DNA of 64,000 nucleotides from PFJX01 sp031426735 (GTDB lineage: Bacteria > Pseudomonadota > Gammaproteobacteria > Burkholderiales > Thiobacillaceae), in assembly GCA_031426735.1 (NCBI GenBank), contig JASJPK010000107.1, positions 18,170 through 82,169 on the forward strand. Reading direction: 5' to 3'. A program made the translations under genes and the position numbers. Below are positions 17,401 to 29,400 of this stretch, piece after piece. A model generated the notes under the pieces. It was given only the letters and a program-made list of their open reading frames with translations, had not been told where the DNA came from and did no database searches. The number at the start of each line of letters is the position of its first letter. Within the stretch, counting starts at the first letter, position 1.

Positions 17401-20400
17401 GGCGTCGTCGTCACCTTCGACAACGGCAACAGCAGCGGCCACCGCTACCTCATCGAATTCCTCGGCAGCCTCGCCAACACCAATATTGCCGACATCAGCA
17501 TCAGCGAAAGCATGTCGGGCGAAGTGCTGCCCTTCAACGTCACCCAGGGTGGCGGCGGCGCCGGCGAAACCCAGCGCGTCCTGATCGACACTGTCGCGAC
17601 CGGCGGCTTCACGCTCAGCCTGACCTACAACAACCAGACCTACACCACGGCCGAACTCGCCTTCGGCGCCAGCGCCGCGCAAGTGCAGACCGCGCTCAAC
17701 ACGGCAATCGCCAGCATCGGCAGCGCCACGGTCACGCTGGGCGGCGACGCCGCCTACCAGATTGCCTTCGGCGGCAACCTCGCCGGCAAGAGCCTGGCCG
17801 ACCTCAAAGTCGGCCTCAACCCCGACGCCACCGAGCCGTCCGGCAGCTTCCAGATCGAATACCAGGGCATCAAGACCGGCGCCATCCAGTACAGCGCCAA
17901 CACCGCCACGCAGGCCGCCAACATTCAGGCCGCGCTGCAAGCGCACGCCGGCATCGGCGCCGGCAACGTCGTGGTCAGCTATGACGCAGCCGCCAGCACC
18001 GACAAAGTCGCCAGCTACAAAGTGCAATTCCAGGGCACCCTGGGCGACCAGAACATCGCCAACTTCACCAGCCACTACGGCAGTCTGGCGCTGGCCACGG
18101 TCAAACCGTGGGAAATCAGCGCCGGCGCCGCAGCCGTCGCCGAAGAACAACAGATCACCCTGACCAGCGACGCCAGCGCCGGCCAATTCAGCCTCAGCCT
18201 CACGCACGGCGGCCAGACCTACACGACAGAAAACCTCGCGCTCGACGCCACGCTGGCCGACGTACAAGCCGCGCTCGACGCCGCCTTTGCCGGCCTGACC
18301 GGCGCCGAAGTCAACGCCACGCTCTGGACCGGCGAAACGCTCAAAGTCCAATTTGGCGGCAACCTGGCCGGCGTCAACGTCGCGGCGATGCAAGTGACTG
18401 CCAGCGCCGAAGCGGGTACGGCGGAACTGACGCAAGCGCAAATCGGGCAGACTGAAATCACGCCGGCCAAACCGGCGCAGACCCTGGTGGTCGACTACAG
18501 CGCGGGCGCGACCGAACTGGCCGTCGCCACCGGCCCCAACGGCGCCAGCCTTGACCTCAGCATGGACGGCGCCAAAGGCGAGTTGCTACAAGCCTCGGGC
18601 AACCTGACGGTGGACCTGTTCGGCTTCGTGCAACTGGAAGGCGGCTTCGCCATCGAGAAGAGCACCGAGACGGTGACCCTGGCGGACAGCGACCCGAGCG
18701 ACGCCGTCCCGGCGGACGTGGTCAAGGTCGACCTGCTGAGCATCGGCGCCAGCGGCGTCGACGCGTTTGCCGGTGTCGGCGGCGGCACAGCGGGTGCGAT
18801 CGGTCTCGAACTGCAGGAAGTGAACTTCGCGCTGGCGATTGCCAGCGACCAGCAGAACATCGCGCGCAAATGGACCGCGCTCTCCGCCACGGCGGGCACG
18901 ATTGATCTGGTCGGCCTGGACGGCCTGGAAGTCACCGCCGACACGCTGAGCCTGGAAATCAACCAGGCCGCCAGCGACGCCAGCCTGATCGACTGGCTCG
19001 CCATGCCGCTGGCAGTCGCCACCGGCCCGAGCAGCAGCCAGACGCTGGCAATGGATGGCAGCGTCGGCGAACTGCTGCGCGCCAGCGGCAACCTCACGCT
19101 CGACGTGTACGGCTTCTTCCAGGTCAGCGGCGGCTTCGCGTTCGAGAAATCCAGCACCGCCCTGCTGCTCAACGACGCCGGCGGCACGGAAATCGACGTC
19201 GACCTGCTCACCATCGGCGGCGCCGGCATCAGCGCCTTCGCCGGCATCAACGGCGGTACGGATGACGCCATGGGCCTGGAATTGAGCGATACCAGTTTCG
19301 CTCTGGCGTTGATGAGCGAACAGATGGCCGCCGGCAGTACCACGCCGGCACGCAAGTGGATGGGTTTGAAGGCCGAGGCGGGTGAGGTCGGCCTGGTCGG
19401 CATCGATGGCCTGACTCTGGCGGCGGACACCATTTCCGTGGTGGTCACCGACGCTGCACTCGATGGCACCGTCGTCGATTTCAGTGCCATGCCGATGGTC
19501 GTGCCGACCGGTCCGGGTCTGGACATGACGCTGGACATGGACGGCGCTGAAGGCAAGGTGCTGAAGGCCAGCGGCCATCTCGATCTCGATGTGTTCGGCT
19601 TCTTCCAGGTCGAGGGCGACTTCGCCTTCGAGAAGAAGGCCGGGCAGGTCACGCTGGCCGATACCGATGACAACCCGGCGACGCCGGCGGAAGCAGTGAC
19701 GGTCGATCTGCTGACCATCGGCGCCAACGACGTTTATGCCTTCGCCGGCCTCAATGGCGGCACGGAAGACGCGCTCGGCCTGCAATTGGTCGGCGCCAGT
19801 TTTGCCATGGCGGCGGTGAAAGAGCGGGGCGGCGCAATGCGCCAATGGACCAGCCTGCAAGCTGAAGTCGATTCGGCCGCGCTGATCGGTGTCGATGGAC
19901 TGACCCTGGCGGCGAACGATATTTCGGTGTCGATCAACAACGCCGGCGGTGCTTACGCGGTCATCGATTACAGCAGCGACGATCTGGCCATCACCACCGG
20001 TCCGAGCAGCAGTCTCACGCTCGACATGGATGGCGCCGACGGCTCCTTGCTGAAAGCCAGCGGCAATCTGGAACTCGACGTGTTCGGTTTCTTCCAGGCT
20101 GATGGCGGTTTCGCGTTGGAGAAGAAGTCCGCCACGGTTACCTTGGCCGATACCGACGGCAACCCGGCGACGCCCGCCGAGACGGTGGATGTCGATCTGC
20201 TCACCATCGGCGCCAGTAATCTGGACGCTTTTGCCGGTGTCAACGGCGGTAGCGCCGATGCGCTCGGCCTGGCGCTGACCGATGTCAATTTCGGCCTGGC
20301 CTTGATGACAGAAAAGGTTGCCGTCGGCAGCGTCGATCCGGCGCGCAAGTGGACGGCGCTGCAGGCCAGCGCCGGTTCGGTCGGATTCGTCGGCCTCGAC

Positions 20401-23400
20401 GGCATTGGCGTCTCCGCCACCGATCTGTTGGTGCAGATCAATCAGGCCGATGTGAACGGTACTGTGGTCGATTTCCTCGCGGCGCCGCTGAGCGTGGCGA
20501 CCGGGCCGGATGCCAGTCTCGACTTGAGCATGGATGGCGCGCGTGGCGCGATGATCCGCGCCGCCGGTCATCTGGAACTCGATCTGTTCGGCTTCTTCCA
20601 GCTCGAAGGCGATCTGGCTTTCGAGAAGTCCAGCGCGGATGTCACCTTGTCCACCGGCGAGGCGGTTTCGGTCGATCTGTTGACCATCGGCGGTAACGAT
20701 CTGAATGCCTTCGCCGGTCTCAATGGCGGCCAGGCGGATCAACTCGGGCTCGAATTGAGCGAGGTCGATTTCGGCCTCGCGCTACTCACCGACAAGACGA
20801 CGCCGACGCGGAAATGGACCAGTTTGCAGGCGACGGCGGGCGGCGCCGCGTTTGTCGGGGTTGACGGTCTGACGGTGGCGGCGACCGATATTCAGGTGGC
20901 CATCAACCAGGCCAGTGTCGATGGCGCCCTGGTCGATTACGCCAACAACAATCTGGCAGTGGCGACCGGTCCGTCCAGCACGCTCGATCTGAACATGGCT
21001 GGCGCCGAGGGCGCCGTGATCAAGCTGGCGGCCAATCTGCACCTGGATGTGTTCGGCTTCTTCAGCGTCGAGGGCGGGTTTGCCTTCGAAAAATCGACCA
21101 GCACGGTCGTGTTGTCGAATGGCGACGAGATCGATGTCGATCTGGTTACATTGGGCGGCAGCAATATCAATGCATTTGCCGGCATCAACGGCCCCTATCT
21201 GGTCGATAGCAACGACGACGGCGTCATCGACGACGACGACACCCCGAACGCCGACGCACTCGGCATCGCGCTCGGCGAGAGCAACTTTGCGCTGGCCCTG
21301 ATGACCGACCGGAAAAATCCGGCGCACAAGTTCACCAGCCTGCAGGCTACCGCCGGCCTGGCCGCTTTTGTCGGTGTCGACGGCCTGACCATGGCGGTCG
21401 AAAACCTGGAAGTGAATGTCAACCAGGGCATTACCCTGGCGGCGCAGGCCGCCAGCAGCGTCAGCGAGAACACGCTGATGCGGCTTAACCTCAGTCCCGA
21501 CAGCGTCGGCGTCTTGACTCTGAGCATGGGCAGCGACAGCGCGCTGCTCGATATCGACGGACATGAAACCAACGCGCAGGTGATTGCCGAGCTGAAAACT
21601 GCGCTGGAGAGCCTGGACGGCATCGGCGCCGGCAATGTGCTGGTGACGGGCAACCGTATTGCCGGCTATCAGGTCGAATTCGTCGGCACCCTGGCCGGCG
21701 ACAACGTCAGCGGCATCACGCTGAGCACCGCCGCGGCGACGATCAACAGCAGCATCAGCACCACGCAAACGGCGCAAGCCGGCAGCGATGAAGAGAAACG
21801 CATCAGCATCGAAACGCTACGCAGCGCACCGCCGGCGATCGACGTCGAAGTCAGCCAGATCGCCGCTGCCACGACCGGCGGCAACGAAACCAAAGCCATC
21901 GTCTTCACCACCCCGTACAGCTCCAGCGGCACCTACAACATCACGCTGGGCAGCGACACGGAAACGGTGCGCTTCGCCCAGAACGACATCACCAACAACA
22001 AACGCTACATCCGCGAAGCGTTCGAAGCGCTGCTCAACGTCACCTCCGGCGTCGTCGTCACCTTCGACAACGGCAACAGCAGCGGCCACCGCTACCTCAT
22101 CGAATTCCTCGGCAGCCTCGCCAACACCAATATTGCCGACATCAGCATCAGCGAAAGCATGTCGGGCGAAGTGCTGCCCTTCAACGTCACCCAGGGTGGC
22201 GGCGGCGCCGGCGAAACCCAGCGCGTCCTGATCGACACTGTCGCGACCGGCGGCTTCACGCTCAGCCTGACCTACAACAACCAGACCTACACCACGGCCG
22301 AACTCACCTTCGGCGCCAGCGCCGCGCAAGTGCAGACCGCGCTGAACAGCGCGCTGGCCGGCATCGGCAGCGCCACGGTCACACTGGGCAGCGACGCCGC
22401 CTACCGGATCGCCTTCGGCGGCAACCTGGCCGGCAAGAGCCTGGCCGACCTCAAAGTCGGTCTCAACCCCGACGCCACCGAGCCGTCCGGCAGCTTCCAG
22501 ATCGAATACGCCGGCGCGATGAGCGGCGATATTCAGTACAGCGCCGACAGCGGCGAAATGGCGGCGAACATCCAGGCCGCATTGGAAGCGATGAGCGCCA
22601 TCGGCGCCGGCAATGTCGTGGTCAGCTTCGACGCCGCCAACAGCGCCGGCCAGATTGCCAGCTACAAAGTGCAGTTCCAGGGGGAACTGGCGGCGCAGAA
22701 CATCGCCAATTTCACCAGCCATTACGGCGATCTCGATCTGGCTACGGTCAAACCGTGGGAAATCAGCGCCGGCGCCGATGCCGTCGGCGAAGAGCAACGC
22801 ATTGCGCTGGTTACCGATGCCAAGGCGGGCGATTTCAGCTTGAGCCTGACGCACGGCGGGCAGACCTACACGACGACGGATATTGCGCTGGATGCCACGC
22901 TGGCCGATGTGCAAGCTGCGCTGGATGTTGCTTTTGCCGGACTCGCCGACGCTCAGATCACCGCCACCTTCTGGAATGGTCAGGATTTGACCGTTCGCTT
23001 CGGCGGCGGTCTGGCAGGCGTCGATGTCGCCGACCTGGTGGTCAGCGCCAACGCCGGTGCGGTCGACGCCAGCCTGGTCGTCGAGCAGGAAGGCTCGACC
23101 GTGACCACGCCGGCCAAGCCTGCAGAAACCGTGGTGGTCGATTACAGCACCGGCAAGACCGCGCTGACAGTCACTACCGGACCCGACAGCAGCTTCGATC
23201 TCAGCATGGACGGTGCCAGAGGCACTTTGCTGCAGGTGCGCGGTTATCTCGATATCGACTTGTTCGGTTTCGTCCAGATTGCCGGCGATTTCGCCATCGA
23301 GAAGAGCACCGACAGCATCGTGCTGGCCAATGGCGACGCAGTCACCGTTGACTTGCTGACAATCGGCGCTTCCGGGGTCGACGCTTTCGCCGGCGTCAAT

Positions 23401-26400
23401 GGCGGCACTGACGACGAGTTGGGCCTGAAGCTGGAAGATGTCGAGTTCGGCCTCGCGCTGATGACCAACCAGGCCGTGCCGGCGCAGAAGTGGACCGCGT
23501 TGAAGGCCGAGGTCGGTTCCGTCTCGTTTGTCGGCATCGATGCCATCACCGTGGTCGCGCAAGATATTTCGGTCGAGATCAACCGTGCCGGCAAGGTGGG
23601 CACGACCCAGCTTTCAGTGGTCGATTTCGCCGACGCCAATGCGATGAGCGTCGCCACCGGTCCGAACGGGGCCAGCATCGATCTGGATATGGACGGCGCC
23701 CGCGGCAGCCTGACCACCGTTGCCATCGGTCGCGCCACGCTGGCTATTTCCGATTACATCTACGTCAGCGGCGGCATTTACTTCGAACAGTCCTCCGGTC
23801 GTGAAATCGATGTCGCCACCGGCTTGCCGGCACGCGGCGCGACCAGCCTGGCGGGTTTGCAGACCAGCCTGGACAAGGTCGACGGACTCAGCGCCGACAA
23901 CAGCCGCATCGAGGATTTGCCAGTCGATACGCTATTGCTGACTGCCAGCGATATCGATGTCTTCGTCGGTCTCGGCCCGTATTTCATCGACACCAACGAA
24001 AACGGTCTGTTTGACGAAGATCTGGGTGAAACCACCAATCCGGATGCCTTCGGTATCACGCTGGACAACATCGACTTCGGTCTGGTGATGATGGACTCGA
24101 CCTTGCTGGCCGATCCGGATTCCATCGTGCCCAAGTTGTTTGCGATTCAGGTGCAATGGGACAACCCGATCAGCATCGATTGGGACTTCTTCAAGTTCGA
24201 GGTCGGCAGCCTGTCGGTCGAGGCCAACCTGGCCAGTGCCTGGAGAGGCGGCAAGCTGGGCAATCCCTACATCGATTTCATCTCCAGCTTCGGCGCAGAC
24301 GGCCTCAGTGTGCCCACCGTCACCGGCACGCCGATGCGGTTCGATTACGACCGCGGCATGATCGGGGTCAGCCTGACCGACACGCTGCTCAACGTCGGCG
24401 ATTTCTTCCAGATCGAGGGCAACTTCGCCTTCGAGAAGTCGTCCGGCATGCGAGTCGATGTGCTCACCGGTCTGCCGGCCACGCTGCCGGCCGGCGCCGC
24501 GGCGATTGCCGCCGATCTGCAGAAACTCAAGCTCGACGGCGTTTTATCCGCCGATAACAGCCGCTTCGAGGATCTGCCGGTCGACGCGCTGTCGTTCGGC
24601 GCGTCTGATGTCAAGATCACCATCGGCGATCCTGAGGATCCGTTCTTCGTACTGGAGGATATCGATCTCGGCTTCGCCATCCTGAGCGCCACCAAGGCGG
24701 TGGATCCGAAGGCGGTGATTCCCAAGATGTACACGCTGAAGGCCACGTTGCCGGGCTCGCTGGTCGATGTCGACTGGGGATTCATGCAACTGGAAGTCTC
24801 CGACATCACGGTGCAGATGAACCAGGGCAGCGACTGGCGTGGCACCGAAATCAGTCCTTACATCGATTTCCGCTCCAGTTTCGGTTCCGTGGCGGACGGT
24901 GGCGGATATGAAATATCGACTGGGGGCGATCCGGTCAAGGTCGACTTCAATCATGCCCTGTTCGGCGTGGAAGTCGGCCATGCCCTGATCAAGATCGACG
25001 ACTTCTTCTTCATCGAGGGCGGTTTCGGCCTGGAAGTGGCATCCGGCGTCGCCGTGGACATTCGCACCGGCTTCGGCGTCACGCCCACAGCCCAGTCCAA
25101 TGCCAGCCTGGGCGCGCTCATCGCCAGCGGAAATGTCAGTTCGACCGACCATTCCCGCATCAACAGCTATGCGATGAACAGCTTCTCCCTCGGCCTGTCG
25201 AACGTGAACCTGTTCGCCGGTTCCGGCCCGTATTTCGTGGAGACGGATGGCCTCGACAATGATGGCGATGGCGACATCGATGAAAACGGCGAACGCGATC
25301 CCGACGCCATTGGCCTGGTCGTGGAAAACCTGGATCTGGGTCTGGCCATGTTCAAGGACCCGACCCGCAAGATCGATACGCTGTGGGCGCTTTCCGCCAG
25401 CGCCGATCAAGTCGCCTTCGTCGGCGTGCCTTACCTGACGCTGGATGCGACCGGAATTCAGGTTGAAGCCAATCAGGGCAAAGTCTGGGCCAACAGCACC
25501 GTGCGTCCCTATGTCGACTTTGTCTCGACCTATGGCGCCGGCGGGATGGAAGTGGCGACCGGCAACGACCCGGTGGCGATGCTGTTCAGCAGCAGCAAGC
25601 TGGGCGTATCGGTCGCCCATGCCGAGCTCTCGATAGAAGGTTTCATCCATGTCTCGGGCGCGTTCGCCTTTGAAAAGGGCGCGCGCCACCGCGTCACCAT
25701 CGATACCGGCGTCAGTTTCGGCGACCCGCAGTGGGCCGTCACCAACGCGCAGCTCACCGCGGCCGGGGCGGATGTCTCGGCGGACTGGTCGGAAGTCTCC
25801 AATGTGGAAGTGGAAGCCCTGACCATCGGCATGCGGGACGTCAACATCTTCGTCGGTTACGGCGATCCCGATTTCGATTCCGCCACGCCGGTCAGCGAGC
25901 AGGACGACATCTTTGGCCTGGCGGTCAGTGATGTCGACATGGGGCTGGCCATCATGAAGGCCACCAACAAGAACCTGAAGCTGCCGACCATGACGGCGAT
26001 TTCCGCCCATGCCGACGAGTTCCTGGTGGCCGGCGGCGAAGGCATCTTCGAAGTCCTGGGCCAGAACATCGACATCCGCGCCAACTGGAGCGCGGGCTGG
26101 TTGGGCAGCCCCGGCCTGCGTCCGGTGGTCGACTTCCAGAAGAGCTTTGCCGCTACCGGCGGACTGGAAGTGCCCACCGGCGCCGATCCGGTCCTGCTCG
26201 ACTTTTCCGAGGGCGCGTTCATCGAAGCGCAACTGCATGACGCGCTGGTCATGGTGTCCGAGTTCGTCCATCTGTCCGGCGACTTCGCCTTCCGCATGGG
26301 CGGCGCGGTCGAACTGACGGTGCGCGGGCCGCTCAATCTGGAAATCAACCGGGCCAAGTTCAACAGCATCGAGTTCGGCGCCAATGACGTTCACGCCTTT

Positions 26401-29400
26401 GTCGGCTTGGGCGGACCGACCTCCGATCTCAACGCGGATGGCCGCATCGACACGGCCGATCTGGCGGACGACGCCATCGGCTTCCAGATTGCCGATTTCG
26501 ACTTCGGCATGAGCGTGTTCAGCGGCACCACGCAGGATCTCGTCAATAATCCCCTGGCCTCAGTCATCAATTCAAAGACCCGTTTCATCGCCATGAAGGC
26601 GGAAGCGGCCGATATCGGTTTTGTCGGCTTCGAGGATTTCTTCGACTTCACGCTGCAAGACGTGCGCGTCGGCATCAACCAGAGCAACCAGCAAGGTCTG
26701 GTCGCGGACCTGTCCGTGGATGGCGAGGGCAATGCCTGGGACGGATATGCCGTCGAAACCGGCGGCGAGCTGATCTATCTGGATTACGAAAGCAGCATCA
26801 TCGAGGCTTCGGTGGGGCATCTCACCGCCGACATCGCCGGCATCCTTTCCCTGCAAGGCGCGGTGGCATTCCAGAAACGCTACCTGCCCGCGGTGACCTA
26901 TGTGGTGCCGGGCCTGACCGACATCACCATGCCCGGCGAGGCGCTGGTCATCGTCGCGCAGGATGTCTACGGTTTTGCCGGCATCAATGGTCCGTACCGT
27001 ACCGACGTCAATGGCGATGGCGTCATCGACGACCTCGATCCGGCCAATGAAGACGCCATCGGCCTGGCCATCAACGACCTGGATCTGGCGCTGGCCATGG
27101 TGCAGCCCACGGTCATCCCCGGCCGTTCTGGCCCGCCCATCTACTTCTTCAGTGTCGAAGCCTCGGCGGAAAGCGCCGGGCTGGTCGGAACCGATCCGTT
27201 CGTCACGCTGGAAGCCTATGACATCAAGCTGGGTTTCAACGTCGGCCTGGCCAAGGTCGGCAATTACCCGGTGCCGGTCGGCTACATCGACTTCAGCCAG
27301 ATGGACGGCGGCGGCCTGACGGTGCCGCTGGGTTCCGGCGGACGCGAATATACGTTCGACTCCGACTCCATGCACCTGCGCGTGGGCATGGGCGCGCACA
27401 TCGGCATCTTCGATCTGTTCGAGATCGATACCGGCGTGATGGATCTTTACCTGGAATTGCCGGATACCGGCAGCCTGTTCCCCAGCCTCAATCTTTCCGC
27501 GCTGGGCGATTTGCTGCCCGATTTCTCCTCCGCGCCGGAGTGGCTGCAAAGCGCCGCCGAGTTCGTCAAGGATCTCGACATCTCCGTCGGGTTCGACCCC
27601 AACATCGGTCTCATGCTGACCGGCAGCCTGAAGATGCCGGGCATGGAGCTGCACATGGGCGATTACGTCCATTTCAAGGGCGACTTCAGCCTGAATATCG
27701 GCCAATCCTTTGTCGGCAGCATGTACACCGGCATCCCGGGCGATGTCACCACGGCCAAGAGCCTGATCAGGAATCTGGTCGGGCAGATTCCGGTGGAAGA
27801 CATCCTGGAACTCCTCGGTCTGCCTACCAATATTCCCGGTCTCGACATGAGCGATCCCGGCAAGCTGGTGGATAGCCTGTTCGAACTGATCGAAACCGAA
27901 TTCCAGGTGACGCCAGACTGGTCGCGCATGGGCGGTGTCGGCTTCCAGGGCGTCACCATCGGCGCGGCGAACGTCTCCGGCTTCATCGGCATGGGCGAAA
28001 ACCTTGACCTCGATCGGCCCTTCGACGATCAGGATGTGATCGGCTTCGGTCTGGAAAATCTGGATCTGGGCATCGCCATCATGAAGGCCAACCTGAACCT
28101 GTTCGGTCAGCCGATCCAGACCGAGCAGTTCTACTCCATCGGCGCGCATCTGGATCAGGTCGGTCTCTATGGCCTGGGCGACGTGCTGAAGTTACGCGCC
28201 AGCGACGTCACGCTGCAAATCCAGCAGGGCGGCCAGTTGTTCGGCGGCGTCATGCGCGCCACCGCCGATTACAAGTCATCCTTCCCGGCGGTGCCCGCCA
28301 GCAACGGCGGTGCCGCCGTTCCCGCCGGTCTCAAGATCGATACCGGCGGCGAGCCGGTCTATCTCGACCTGGAAGGCAACGATCTGATCAATGTGGATAT
28401 CGGCAAGGCCGTCATCCAGATATCCGAATTCCTGCACCTGCAAGGTTCCCTGTCGTTCCGCATGGGCGATGTCTACAACGCGGCCATCGACCTGGGCGGA
28501 CTCAGTCCCATCGTCGATCAGGTCAGCGCGGCATTGGGATCGGTGGCGAATCCGAATCTCGATTTCACGCTGAATCCGTTCCCGTTGCAGATGGAGGCCA
28601 TCACCATCGGTGGCGCCAACCTGACCGGCTTCGTCGGTGTCGGCGGTCCTTATCGTTTTGGCGACGATTTGATCGGCGCCTTTACCGAGGATGGTCAGCC
28701 GATGCCGGACGGTTTGCCGGACAAGATCAACGAAAACGCCATCGGCCTGGTGCTCGACAACGTCGATTTCGGCGTTGCCGTGATGCAATCGACCTTGCTC
28801 GATCTGATTCCGAACAGCGCCGCCTATACGCCCAAATTCGTCTCAGCCAAGGCCTATGTCGGTCAGGCAGGGCTGGTCGGCGTCGACGACAACATCCTGT
28901 CCGCCGAAATGAAGGATGTTGAAGTCAATATCAACACCATGGTCTGGTACGTCGGCGAGCCGACGGCCACCGCGATTCTGAACGCGGCGCTGCAATTGTT
29001 CGGGCCGCCTTCCATCAACTTCAAGGAAAGCCCGGAGTGGGAGGACTACACCGAAGACGAGAACGGCAATGGCGTGCTCGATCTCGGCGAGGATTTCAAC
29101 CGCAACGGCGTGCTGGACACCGGCGAAGACCTCAATGGCGACGGCCTGTTGCAGGAGAGCGAGGACAAGAACACCAACGGCAAGATCGATACCGCCGGAT
29201 TCATGCTCCCCGCCGGCGGCAACAATGGTGTGTTCCTCGATTTCGACACGGAAATCATCCAGGCCAAGATTGGCTATGCCGAGATCAATCTGGCCGGTTT
29301 CCTGCAAATGTCGGGCTCCATGGCGCTGACCAAGAAGGGCAGCGAACAGGTCGATCTCAACAATGGCGACAGCACGATCATCACTTCGCTGGCGCTCGGC

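Noticed and set aside
13914..23207. Assembly artefact explaining the identical blocks
   Set aside because: Not excluded, but the diverged interiors and differing loop insertion show the two units are truly distinct copies; only the identical islands could be affected by misassembly.
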